A stretch of 64,000 nt of DNA, taken from the NCBI GenBank assembly GCA_022393335.1, contig JAJEKB010020179.1, forward strand, positions 283,355 through 347,354, read 5' to 3'. Positions within the stretch are counted from its first letter, which is position 1. Every line of letters begins with the position of its first letter. Positions 35,202 to 46,331 of this stretch are shown piece after piece. Under the pieces are notes generated by a model. The model had not been told where the DNA came from. It did not search any database and saw only the letters and a program-made list of their open reading frames with translations. Position numbers and translations under genes: made by a program. The stretch comes from Macrotrachela quadricornifera (lineage: Eukaryota > Rotifera > Eurotatoria > Philodinida > Philodinidae).

Positions 35202-35813
35202 ATGAGTACGATTACCATGAAAGACACTACATCAATTGATTATAATTGCATAAAAAATATTTCTGATTCATTGGTCTATCGTGTTGCCACAACATCAGAT
35301 TGTGATTCATTAGCTGCTTTATTAAATAGTAGTTATCGTGGTGAACTGTCGCATCAAGGCTGGACTAATGAAAATGACCTAATTTCTGGACCAAGAACAA
35401 ATGAAAAAACGTTACTCAAGATGATTAATAGCAATAAATACGTTTTTTTGATATTTTTTGGTGAAGTTGATCAAATTTTAAAAGGATGTGTTAACTTACA
35501 ATGTGACATAGAGAATAAAACTGCCGAATTAGGCATGTTTGCTGTGCGTCCAGATTTACAAAATCGAGGTTATGGAAAATTCATTTTGAAAGTAGCTGAA
35601 AATTATGCTATAAACAATTGGAATACTCAGTACATTGAATTAGAAGTTATTAGTCAAAGATCTGAATTAATATCATACTACAATCGCTGTGGTTACATTG
35701 ATACAGGTATACGTCGATCATTTCCTGTCGAACAGTTGAAATTAGGAGGTACATTGCGAGACGATTTAGAAATTTGTTTTATGAGTAAATGTTTGAAGGA
35801 GAATGAGAAGTAA
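35202..35813 (+). CDS. GNAT-family N-acetyltransferase
   Basis: 203 residues in a single exon. Residues ~25-185 form a GNAT fold: VYRVATTSDCDSLAALLNSS opens it, AELGMFAVRPDLQNRGYGKF contains the acetyl-CoA pyrophosphate-binding QNRGYG motif (Q/R-x-x-G-x-G), and YIELEVISQRSELISYYNRC followed by GYIDTG gives the beta5-alpha4 region. It transfers acetyl groups from acetyl-CoA to an amine; the acceptor is not predictable. The closest look-alikes are bacterial and fungal, with no signal or membrane segment, so it is cytosolic. Possible horizontal origin, weakly supported by the lack of introns. Confidence 0.85.
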   Translation: MSTITMKDTTSIDYNCIKNISDSLVYRVATTSDCDSLAALLNSSYRGELSHQGWTNENDLISGPRTNEKTLLKMINSNKYVFLIFFGEVDQILKGCVNLQCDIENKTAELGMFAVRPDLQNRGYGKFILKVAENYAINNWNTQYIELEVISQRSELISYYNRCGYIDTGIRRSFPVEQLKLGGTLRDDLEICFMSKCLKENEK

Positions 35814-36343
35814 ATAAATCAAATAAATATAAAGATAATGTCATTGATTTATTTTTGATTGTTTAATCGATGAATCTGCGATATATAAATATCATGCATT
35901 TCTTTGTTACAGACTATTACAAAACACATTAACACCTTAATGAACAAGATTGAATACTATTCTGTTAATTCTATACAGACCAGTATTACAAATTTATACG
36001 AGTTAATAGTGAAGTGAAAATTCTTTTGTTAAAATAAGAATACTTTCTATTAAAAATGTAATAAAACGAACTATGCTAATTCATGGCTTGCTGAACGTCT
36101 CTAGATTTTAATTGGATGTCCACTTCTAAAACCTTTTATTTTACTAGAAAATTTATTTCAATATATTCTCTCTTAATACAAATAAATATTTCTAGTGCAA
36201 CATCTTCTAAACAAGATCTTTGTTAGGATGCAAGATACAAGATCTATAATTATTATTGAGTCTGAAAATAAAAGGTAGGTTGCCGTTTTTTGAATAACTT
36301 TTGATCAAAACAAGAGAGAGAGCTACAGATTTTGCCATTGGAA
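35814..36343. other. intergenic
   Basis: 3' UTR of the GNAT gene, then sequence that flanks the next inverted-repeat element. 36290-36342 resembles 43736-43785 at the edge of the other large palindrome. Confidence 0.4.
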
Positions 36344-38157
36344 ATAGCATCATGTAATTGTATTATTAATCAGTTAGATATTATCTCTATCTTTATCATT
36401 TCCATAAATTCTAGTATATATTTCCTATTCATGGATGGATTCGATAGCCTAGATGATGCTCTATAAAACTGCGCAAGTCATGAATCTCAATTACTTATCG
36501 TCTGAACAGAGTATTCATTTTGCCGGAAAGAACAGTGTTATATTTTTTTTACATGTTCTGATTGATTCTTAGAATATGGAAAATATATAGAAAAATAAGT
36601 TATTTACTACGTCGAAGATCACAAGGTAATTAACTTCATCTCACAAAGAATATTATTAATTTTGTTAACGAAAAAAAGCCTTTAACTTCAGATACAAATC
36701 GTCGTAAATCTGAAAATAAGTTCATGTTTTGTTGCAGGATCCACAGCAGATATCTATTCTGAAATCAATCGAAAGCTGGTATTATTCTTTCGAATATAGG
36801 ATTTCATGCCAGTTCATGCTAACTCTACGGAGTTTAATATACAATGCAGGAAATAGTAGGTTTACCTTGCAACACAAATATCGAAAAACTGCCCAGCCTC
36901 ATCTACAACGTATATTTTATCGGTATATTGCAGAATGTTTTGTTTAGTAGTTCAGCTTTTGTAGCTGAAGGCAAATATTTCCATTGATAAGCATTGAGCC
37001 TACTCGTATTTTTTTGTTTGTTTCAGATTCTTTTTGGAGGCTTTATCTTTTCAGTTAACTGACAATACCACTTGATATTCTCAATGGTAATAGCAATTCT
37101 GGCTTGAGATTCTTGAATATCAAAAGAAAGAGGGAATTTAGATGTAGATTGACATACTGATTTTTAAATTATCGTGTTAATGTCCTTGAAATCCAGTCAG
37201 CAAAATACGTTCCGTCCATAGAATGATCTTGATTACATTTGAAAATATCGACTGTAAGTAAATGAATGCCATTTTCATTGATCATGCCTGAAATAGCCAA
37301 CCGGATTCCTAAGAAATACAATCTCATGACATAGGTTCATGTTGTTCGAGTATAAAAGAATTTCGAGTGGCCATGAATGCCAATGAATCTAGCCGAGTAG
37401 ATGCTTTAGATGTTTGCCTGTAGCGAAAACCGAGCTGTTACACCAATGGAAAATTTTTCCAGTAGCCGAACTGATCGGATATTTAATAATTGTTTTAAAA
37501 AATACCAAATATCATCTTGATAGAATTCAATTAGTTCAACTGCTTTTCTTCCGCTATTTCTCTTCTTTTTTAGAGAATTTGATACAAGTATGACCATGGT
37601 AATGTTATGCTTCTTATTTGAGCGCTTCACTGGCATTGCTGTTTCGAAAACTGTTTGACTTCTCAACTGTCTTTTTTCTTTCTTTCAAACTGCCCATTTC
37701 TTCTTGCAATCGGAAGATTGATTTTTTTTTGTTCAGATCCCAAATATTGCTTTAAATTATCAATTGTATTGAATAAGAGAATTCAAAATCTGTCCATTTC
37801 ACTTTCGACAAAGCCGATTATTCGAAATATCAGCTGTTTCATTTCTTTGTTATATTTTTTTCTTTTTTGTCATTGTCAAATAAAAGTTTGGCTAAATTCA
37901 AGTAGACAATAATTTATTTTGCTATACATTTTCCACATTCCAAGGATCAATCAAAACATGTGATTCTGTTCTTTCCAGTAAAATTGATACTCTATCCAAA
38001 CAATAACTAATAGAGATTTGTGGTTTGCGCAGTTTTATAGAGCATCATCTGAGCTATCGAATCCATCCATGAACAAGAAATATATACTAGAATTTATGGA
38101 AATGATTGAAATAGAGATAGTATTTAGCTGATTAATTATGCCATTATATGATGCTAT
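36344..38157. mobile_element. 1.8-kb DNA transposon with ~240-bp inverted terminal repeats
   Basis: Left arm 36344-36590 and right arm 37921-38157 are inverted copies. Long near-identical stretches include CATGGATGGATTCGATAGC, ATGATGCTCTATAAAACTGC and GGAAAGAACAG, at roughly 75-85% identity by eye. The centre carries a decayed transposase-like region on the minus strand (separate entry). The length, long arms and inactivated gene suggest an old DNA transposon. Exact ends and target duplication could not be fixed. Confidence 0.72.
37020..37910 (-). pseudogene. decayed DDE-type transposase (IS630/Tc1-like)
   Basis: Reading the minus strand, 37666-37406 is open (86 residues) with a basic N-terminus and a helical DNA-binding-like segment (AVELIEFYQDDIWYFLKQLL). 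Further down, broken frames give GIRLAISGMINENGIHLL and DHSMDGTYFADWISRTL. This is like the region of IS630/Tc1-type DDE transposases before the second catalytic Asp. Several stops and frame changes interrupt it. Family assignment is from motif resemblance only. Confidence 0.4.
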
Positions 38158-38775
38158 CTCGTTAGTTTTTACTCGAAGATAGCATCCAGCTAACTTCTCA
38201 GCAATTCAGATATATGCATTAGAAATTTGCATTTTGATGTTTCAGATGATGTTGGACACTGCTTTGATTGCTTAATGACATTATGGATGGTTCCTTTAAA
38301 TACCAGATTTTGAACCGTAACCTCACTGTTTTCCGATTTAGAAACGTTCTTTTCAGAGCTTTTTCTCTGATTTTCTATCCCTTCGTGATTTGTTTTACTT
38401 TCTAATAACTACTCAAAAGCATTAGTTTTATAACTAATGTTTCAAAAGACGACAAACGATGGAAATACGTCTCATAGTAACTGTTGTGTAAACAGATTTA
38501 TTGCATAAAGAAGCTACGATATAGTTGAAGTGTTTTTATAATATTCGAGAAAAAATTTCAAGATTTTTTCGATCTTGATGATCTATTCAATAAGCATGAT
38601 ATCGTCTCAATCTTTTCAAATCTATCCAATCTGAATTTGGGCAAGGATTGATAAGACTCTCCAAGTCTTATCTTACGTATCTAAAAATAAAAGAGTCATA
38701 ATTTATTATGCACAAAAAAATAGAGAAAAACATTAGTTTGGAAAAAAAACGCAGTTGATGTGCTCATTTGTATCT
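38158..38775. other. intergenic
   Basis: Nothing recognised; short of the 3' end of the minus-strand membrane-protein gene. Confidence 0.4.
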
Positions 38776-39585
38776 TCAAAATTCGTTATTTGTCATCACA
38801 GATGCTGCCCTCGGAGATTTTCGGCGATCTTTCAAACCAACAGTTGATCCTATTTTTCTTGTTGTTTCAATTCCTTTCGTTGCGTCTGTTGCTCGAAGAA
38901 CATGGAAAATCAGCGACGATGTAAAGGTAACTGCTGTAAGAATTCCAATAATTGAAGAGATTACAACCAAGACAAAACTGTATCCTAAACTAACTGCAAT
39001 CCCAAGTCCATGTCCGAAGTCTTCGGTAATGATTTTTGTAAATAATAAATAACCAAGAAGAATTAAAATTGAGCCAATAATGAGGAAGAATAGAGATGCA
39101 ATGGCGACAAAACCAATACGTTTTAAGTCACGATGAATGCAGAAGATAATTGTTGATAATGAAGTTCCAATGAAGAGAAAAATGAAACCAGCAATAACAA
39201 GTCCTTGAGATGTTTTTAATTCTGAAACTACTTTTTTCTCCGTTGGAATCTTTTTATCAAATAAACTATAGGTTGTTGATTGAAGGTTTTTACCCAACGC
39301 TCCCTCTACTTGATTGAGCGTTGCATTTGTAACAAAAATTACAATCTGTCCCACACTTACTGATTGTGCACTTAAGGCAGTTACTACCCGACTAACACCT
39401 AAAACAAATTGTCCAGTTGGATCTACCAATGGGGCAAACTCTTTCTTCAATTCATTTATATTGCCTCGAACACTTATCCAATTATTTGTTGCAACACCAA
39501 CAATTGCTAGAATTACTGCAATTAAACCAATTATTGCAGTAACAAATAATAAGACTTTTCGAAATTCATTAACTTTCTCCATCAT
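38776..39585 (-). CDS. four-TM claudin/tetraspan-like membrane protein
   Basis: 269 residues, one exon, on the minus strand. Predicted membrane helices at residues 11-31, 128-149, 158-183 and 194-229, with a ~95-residue first extracellular loop starting NNWISVRGN. The short intracellular N-terminus and basic, Ser-rich C-terminal tail (LKDRRKSPRAAS) complete a claudin/PMP22-like topology. The W-GLW-C-C signature of true claudins is absent and there are no Cys pairs in the loop, so this is only a topological resemblance. Likely a plasma-membrane protein; function unknown. ATG doublet at the start; the first Met is used here. Confidence 0.75.
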   Translation of the reverse strand: MMEKVNEFRKVLLFVTAIIGLIAVILAIVGVATNNWISVRGNINELKKEFAPLVDPTGQFVLGVSRVVTALSAQSVSVGQIVIFVTNATLNQVEGALGKNLQSTTYSLFDKKIPTEKKVVSELKTSQGLVIAGFIFLFIGTSLSTIIFCIHRDLKRIGFVAIASLFFLIIGSILILLGYLLFTKIITEDFGHGLGIAVSLGYSFVLVVISSIIGILTAVTFTSSLIFHVLRATDATKGIETTRKIGSTVGLKDRRKSPRAASVMTNNEF

Positions 39586-41782
39586 TTTTTATTGTGTATA
39601 CTGATACATCTTGCACTGTGTCTTATTTACTTATTTTAACCCTTGTTTAGAAAACAAATAGAGATAGTGTTAATGGATTGTTATCTCATTTTTATTTTAT
39701 ACGCCAATGATAAATACGAAATACATGCACGTCCTTGCTTAGGTGTAAGACCCTTTAAATAATATAATATTTTTTGACGCGAAATCAGAAGTTGGGTGAA
39801 TGCTTAAAACACAGGTTGTTCAGTCAAACTAGAACAAGAAAAAAAATATAATTTCTTCAAATAAATCTCTTTGTTTAGAACACTTTTCAAATATTTTTTT
39901 CTTTTCTACTGCTAAACAGTACAATTTGATATGCAGGAAACCTGCTAACGTTTTTAGACTACAACTTTCATATGGTAGTAATGATTTTTTTCCATGATAG
40001 TCGCAAGAAATATGACAACTTTGCTAACTTAACTTCTTTATGTGCTGATAACTTGGTTGTAATATATGAGAATAGAAATGATGTTGAGAAATTCATTAAA
40101 TCTTTTGAAAAAAAAAATCTTACGTATGCGATTTAAAACTCAGTGTTAAGATCAATAATAGATATACTTTGATCCAAATATTACCATTTGTAATTAAGAA
40201 ACTGATGTTGTGAATTTCTTCACTAACTGCAAATGTAATCTTTTAAATGATCAACATCTTGATAGTGAAATAGAAATACGAATCAACAATTTTGTATCTT
40301 AAATTTATAAAATGCTTTTAAATTAAAATTATAACTTATTCAATTATATATCAGGAACTTTTTGATGAAAAAATCAAAAAGAAATTTATTCGAAATGAAT
40401 TACTCTGAACTCAACTATCTTAAATAATATTAGAAGAAAAAAAATTAAATATAGAGACGCAAACGATATCACTCTTAAGAAGGTACAAATAAAGTGAAAA
40501 GCAGATAAAGAAAAGATATTTATCTTGATATCATTCTATAAAATACCACACAGCAACAACATTAATGGAACATAGATGGACGAGTGTATAAGCAAACAGA
40601 TGAACCAAAGGCAAAAGAAGTGTACTAAATCACATCGAAAGAGAGACTATAAATATAGATAAGTGTGCAGTAGAAGAAGGAAGATAAGAAAACCGAACAT
40701 TCTAAATGTCTTTTTTTTTTTTTAAAGATGAAAAATTTTAAAACTGAATATCTGGCCAAAATACATTTAATAAGATGCGATATAGCTGAAATCAAATAAT
40801 AAACGCTACAAATGAAGAAAATGTTATAAAATGAATGACAAGTTATGCATAATCAATACAAAAAATATTTGTCGGTTTTAACTTTTCGTCCATGTTGTAC
40901 CTGAAATTTTTCTGAAGATATAGTTTTCTAGCACTTGGTCTGCAATGTTGGCATATAAACAATGAATTGGAATATTTTATTGAAGATGTTTACGCACCAT
41001 CGTCAGTGTAAAGTTGATTGATAGAATATTAAATGAAAAACACACACTGAGAGCATTCGAAGTAGAATTATAGATTGAAATAATTTGTTCATACATGGGT
41101 AGAAGAACGTTTTAAATCTAGGGTAGGCTCGATATTTTTTACGAGACTGTTACTGACAGCATAAAAATACAGAGGTATTTTTTTATGCTATGCTATTCAA
41201 ATGAAATAGAATTAATACTGTCTATTTCGAACTCAGATTTATTAATGCATAACATTAGTGTAGGTTAGAGATGAGTTTGGAACTTATAATAGAAAACTTA
41301 TTTTTAAGAAGCCATTAAACTTTTGTCTCGTCTTAATTGAATAATGTCTTTGAAACATGGTTCTTTGGACGCAACATTTTTGGATCCGAATCTGGGTAGA
41401 TAGTCTTCATACTCTCGATGCAATTTTCTACTCCCAATCTGATAATTATGTGAAATACACTAGATTTTTTCGATTAATTTTTGTTGACCAGCACATCTTG
41501 CATATTTCTAAAATAATTTTAATGATTATCTCGTAATAATCAAGTCAGTTACTGGCGGAAGGTCTCAAAATTAGATGAGGCTCAGTTTAATTTTTCATCG
41601 TTGAAATAGTTTCTCATTTGAGCCAGGGTGACTCCATATGATATTATCCGTTTTCAGAGTGTTTGGTATTGTTTTTATGAAAAGAAACAGTTTCCTTGAT
41701 TTTTCTGATCTCTATCAACAATATTTTTTAAACTACAAGAATGATATATTTTTCATTAAAGCATCAATTCAAAAAATACCTA
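39586..41782. other. long intergenic region
   Basis: AT-rich with A- and T-runs (for example 40701-40725). No ORF above 60 codons with an ATG, no RNA gene and no clear repeat identified. Confidence 0.45.
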
Positions 41783-42560
41783 TCTCTCTTTATTTGATAA
41801 TATAAATGTTGACATGATTTGATTTGAATCTATTTTATCAATTTTTTCTTTATAAATATGTACCAATAAACAATGATTAAGACGTGGTTGAGTCATAGAA
41901 TTTCGAACTGTATTTTTCATTCGATTTAATGTACTAAACGTTCATTCAGAAGTTACTGGAATAGTTCAATAAAGTTAAATTAATTTATAAAATTCTTGAA
42001 ACATTTGTTTTCTAATTTCATAAACTATAGAAATTTTGATAGTTTGTTTTATTTTCATTTGATTTGTGTTAATAACAACTTTAAAAAAAGTCTGAAACCA
42101 TAAGTGATTTAGACTTTAATCGTTCAAGATCAATATCATCATAGAAAAAATCTTTTATTATTTTAATATAATCATTAGAATAATCCAGTGATTAATTGAA
42201 TAATCATTTCTGATGTTTCAACATACTGTTTTTAATAAAAAAAGCTTCACAACTTACATAATTTACGACATTGTATTCAATTCATATTGTCGTGGTGAGC
42301 GTCGAAGTCGAGGTAGAAGAAGTTTTCTCTGTTAAACTTTCACTATCTTTAACTATTTGATTATAAAATAATTCAATAGGTACTTTGAAATGTGCATGAT
42401 AGCTTTTTCGTATCTGTAAGTATCAAATGACCTAGTTTTAATCCAAAAAAAAGTCAAATAATCACTGTGTCCTTTACTTATTGTGAATAAGGCTTCTTGA
42501 AATAAAATTCAGTTTTCGTTTTAGATTTTCGAATGCTTTATTAAACTATTTAAATCCTAT
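41783..42560 (-). pseudogene. hAT-type transposase relic
   Basis: On the minus strand, about 41960-41800 reads as a hAT C-terminal dimerisation domain: TFSTLNRMKNTVRNSMTQPR, RLNHCLLVHIY, then NQIMSTFI. The preceding TSE is followed by TGA exactly where relatives have Arg (SER motif). Upstream (42130-42100) DLERLKSKSLMVSDFF also fits this family (ZMYM1/TTF-type proteins). Multiple stops are present and no N-terminal DNA-binding domain or DDE core was recognisable, so only the decayed 3' part is recorded. Confidence 0.65.
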
Positions 42561-43693
42561 CCAAGGCTTAACTTGCGTGCTGGTATACTTAAAATAAAAT
42601 TTCTAAAATATCTAGTGCGAAAGATCTATTTTAATAATGCATTTTCTATCGATGTATAAAGTTTTCTAGTATCGATGCTTATGATTAATCTTCCTATGAA
42701 TAAGTTTATCAACTACTATATATTAGTCAAGATTTTTCGATGTTACTAAAATAACTTATCAAAATGACATAGATCCTGTGATTGGAAAATAGAAATAAGT
42801 TTACTGATATTTTATATCATTGATTTCTCACATGAGGAGACTTTGATTTTAAAATCAGCAAATTTTTACATAAATCTCAAGATTCCTTTAGTGAGTTTTT
42901 TGGAAAAATAATTCGAAGTTTTATTCACTTTTTCTTTCACATATGAAATTGATAATAAAAAAATTTGCTTAAATTTGAATTGTATTGACGATACTAAAAT
43001 ATTTACAACATTTTTTTATTTCGCACCTATCTCAAGTCAAACACATGATGAAATCCTAATCTTTTCTAAACAAAAATTGCTATTGACATATTCTAATAAC
43101 TTGTTTTTTATATTCGAAATGTACAATTCATATAATAATACTATTTTGTACATATTTCAACTAGAGAAAATCATCGAAAATTCTATAAAAACGATATTAA
43201 AAAAATCTGATTGTGAAGCAGAAGTCATCTCTATCTTTATTATGCATAATATGATGGAAAATAGTACCATCATAAAAGTTGAATACATTGAGTTTGACGA
43301 AAATTATCAAAGTATGTTATCGTTTATTTGCACAATAATATGTATGAAATGAACTATGTTGAAAATATTTTGAATGATCCATGTGTCACTTATTTAATGT
43401 TTTTACTTTTTTAACTAAAAGAAATATATAATGTGAACTTTTATTCTAACAATCGGTTAACAAAAAAAGAAATTATATGGTTTTCTGATAAGTAAAGTGA
43501 TGCTCTTGTATCATTATCAGATTGATGACTATAAATCAAGCTAATCTTTATATTTTACACTCCATAATTATTTTACAGCTTTTTCTACGTATCTTCTATT
43601 TATCTGCTTTTTACGTGCAGAAAGTGACAGTCAACGAACACAATAAATCAATAACATTTCAATTATTGAAAAGGTAAGAAAAGATTCGAAACT
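42561..43693. other. intergenic
   Basis: An ATG-less open stretch at 42975-43352 (125 codons) has no motif and very AT-rich composition; it may be chance. Nothing else seen. Confidence 0.35.
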
Positions 43694-44424
43694 GCTATTC
43701 GTTTCAAAATAAAAAGAGACTCCATTGTAATTTGAATAAGTTTTGATAGGAAGAAGATAAGGAGCTGCAGTTTTCACCATTGGAAAGAGGCGTGCCAGCA
43801 CTATCGAGATTTTCTAAATTTCAATTATATTTGTAATTCTAACGATGTCGGTTGAGGGTGTACAATTTTTTTTATCGATCTACGCTAGCCCAAGCTCTCT
43901 GGACCGTTCTGTTCAAGAGATATGGAGGTCTTTTGGAGACCTAGGATTTCGAAGAACTGTCCTTGAACCATCACCAAATAGATCAAAATCTAGGTAATCA
44001 ACCATGCTGCGTCGAGTGATGATATCTGTTTTTAATTTCAATGTGATCTTAAACCGTTTGGTGAAAATCTTGATATATGCGATTTATACAACATATGACA
44101 GTCGAAATTAGAATAGTTGATTACCCATATTTTGATCTGTTTCGTGATGATTCAAGATCAGTTCTTTTAAATCCTAGGTCTCTAAAAAACCTCTTTATCT
44201 CTTAAATAAAACGGCCTAGAGAGCTTGGCCTTGCGTAAATCGATGGAAAAAAGAGTGCGCTATCAACCGGCATCATCAGAATTACAAGTATAATTAAAGC
44301 TAAGAAAATCTTGACAGCTTCGGCATGCCTCTTTCCAATGGTAAAAACCGCAGTTCTCTATCTTCCTCCTACCAAAAGTTATTCAAATTATAGTGAAGTC
44401 TCTTTTTATTTTGAAACGAATAGT
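43694..44424. repeat. 730-bp near-palindrome (fold-back element)
   Basis: Left arm 43694-44003 and right arm 44114-44424 are inverted copies over ~310 bp with a ~110-bp loop. Matching blocks include CTATTCGTTTCAAAATAAAA, TTGAAACGAATAG, CCATTGGAAAGAGGC and its complement GCCTCTTTCCAATGG, and ATCGATCTACGC against GCGTAAATCGAT. No convincing ORF. Best seen as a non-autonomous fold-back transposon; a transcript would form a very long hairpin. Confidence 0.8.
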
Positions 44425-45253
44425 AAAAATGTATATTATGTGCATTTTCAAATTCTTATCCATAGTCATATTGATAAAAATTTCCAAGTTATAGAAACAG
44501 TCAGTAAATATCATTTGAGATCATACATTTCACATTATCCGTAACAACAAATTCATCAGTACGCACCAAATACGAACAATCGAGATTTGTTCTTGAATGC
44601 AACCATTGTAAGGTAATCAATAAAATGGAGTAGAAGTATTATAAAATAATAGTTTTTATGGTTGATAATATTAGATTTACATACAACAAAATAAATGATC
44701 TTACGATTGAAAGGATGCAGGTGTCGTAAAAAAAATCAACGGTGTTCAAAAATATTGAAACCGTATCAGATCAGTTTTCATTGTCTTTTTTGTTGATTTT
44801 CATAGCTTAAACGACCAACAAATGTACATATGAAAGTCTCAATGACTAGAACTTTTAGCTAATACTTTCATTATAAAAAAAAATTATTAAAAGCTTTGCT
44901 ATGTTGTAAATATAATGTCAAATACTAGTATCTTACGATCGTGAAAATATCTAAATTTGATCTAATGGATTACTAGATAAAAAGTTTTGAGTAAGTTCTC
45001 TGTTCATTCCTTTCTGTAATCTGAGATTGTATGCTTACGAGGGAACATCGTCAGATGCGCCCGTGTTAGTTAATACCTACTTTATGTCTGCATTATCAGT
45101 TAGCTATGGTACTGAAAATGTGGGATTTACTGTGTACAGTCCATACTCCAAAGTATCCAAATGAAGTCGAGTCATTAAAAATGTATTTAAACTCGAATTA
45201 GATTATAATAAAAATTGACTTGAGTCTTCAAATAATGAAAACTTACAATTTTT
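44425..45253. other. intergenic
   Basis: No feature recognised. Confidence 0.4.
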
Positions 45254-45570
45254 GAGCTGCCATTGTTGAGTGGTTACGTTACTTGGCACGCATTCACAAA
45301 GTACTGTGTTCAAACCTTAGTAACATTATCCTTGGAATGACCTTGGACAAGTCACTAACGGCTAAGTTGTCTCAAATGATTCGTTCCACATGAGTCATTC
45401 GTGCTGATTATACCTTTAGTCAGTATGTTGGACGGAAGAGGGTGCAGATACCGCCGTCTGGAAAAAGAAACGACGATAGAACCCGGCTGCATGTAGAAAA
45501 CTAGTAATAATAGCCACAACCGGCTTCAACAGGCACTTAACCCATGGGACGTTATCATTACTATTATAAA
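45254..45570 (+). repeat. tRNA-derived SINE-like element
   Basis: The head resembles a tRNA: GTTGAGTGGTTACG as an A-box-like block and GTTCAAACCT about 40 nt later as a B-box-like block. It is followed by GACCTTGGACAAGTCACTAA, which closely resembles the conserved CCTTGGGCAAGTCACTTAAC core shared by many tRNA-derived SINEs (CORE/MIR and related types). GC content is much higher than in the flanks. The 3' half (GGAAGAGGGTGCAGATACC onwards) has no known match for me. Ends and target duplication are not certain. Confidence 0.5.
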
Positions 45571-46192
45571 CTTTTTGCTAAATTCAAGTTTGTCACTTAC
45601 GTTGTTCATTATTGAATCAGGTTATGATGAATGGAAACAAAGAATACAGAAGTTCGAATAAGAAATCGGAACATGAGCTGAACAGAAACAATTATTAAGG
45701 ACATGATAGTCACTATGAACGTATATAAAACATATCTACTTAATATTGAGAAATTCTAAATATCACTCCAAATACGTAGAAGTCAATATCTTCAGATCAA
45801 AGCACGAATAAAGATATATAGTTCACTGGCAAAGGTAAGTCGACTGTGACATTGGTCATTGACAGTATATAGCTAGTCAGATCATTTAGTCAAACAAAGA
45901 ATGTATTTTGTCACTTATATATCTCGATCTTTTCATTCCGGATCTGGATAGTAAAGGTGGCAAAGATTTTGTTAATATATATATATATTTTAAGTTAAGA
46001 AAACAAAGACAATCTTTTCAAAGAGAGAGAGAGAGAGAGAGAAAACAATGCACTTTACAGATAGATGTAGAATATTCGGATATCTACCAAGAGAAGAAAA
46101 TAAAATAAATTAAGGTTGCACTAGAACTTTAAATTCACTGAACTTAACATATTTCTTTATTATAGTAAACAAAAACAAACCAGTGAAAGAAA
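45571..46192. other. intergenic / promoter region of the sugar transporter
   Basis: Contains a (GA)n microsatellite at 46020-46043 and an acceptor-like TTATTATAG ending at 46165, 28 bases before the first start codon. Confidence 0.45.
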
Positions 46193-46331
46193 ATGTCACT
46201 GGACTCGGTAAACGAGAATGATCAATATATAAAGAAAATGTCACTGGGCTCGATAGACGAAAATGATCAATATATAGATAAAATGCCGGTGGAAACTGTA
46301 AACGAAAATGGTGAACATGTAAAAAAAATGT
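46188..46331 (+). repeat. 45-bp tandem repeat carrying the start codon
   Basis: Three and a part copies of a 45-bp unit (AAAATGTCACTGGACTCGGT is the beginning of copy one). Each unit begins with AAAATG, giving in-frame ATGs at 46193, 46238, 46283 and 46328. Copies 1 and 2 are about 89% identical; copy 3 is more diverged. Confidence 0.85.

Noticed and set aside
42975..43352. 125-codon open stretch
   Set aside because: No ATG start, no motif, composition as expected for AT-rich chance ORFs.
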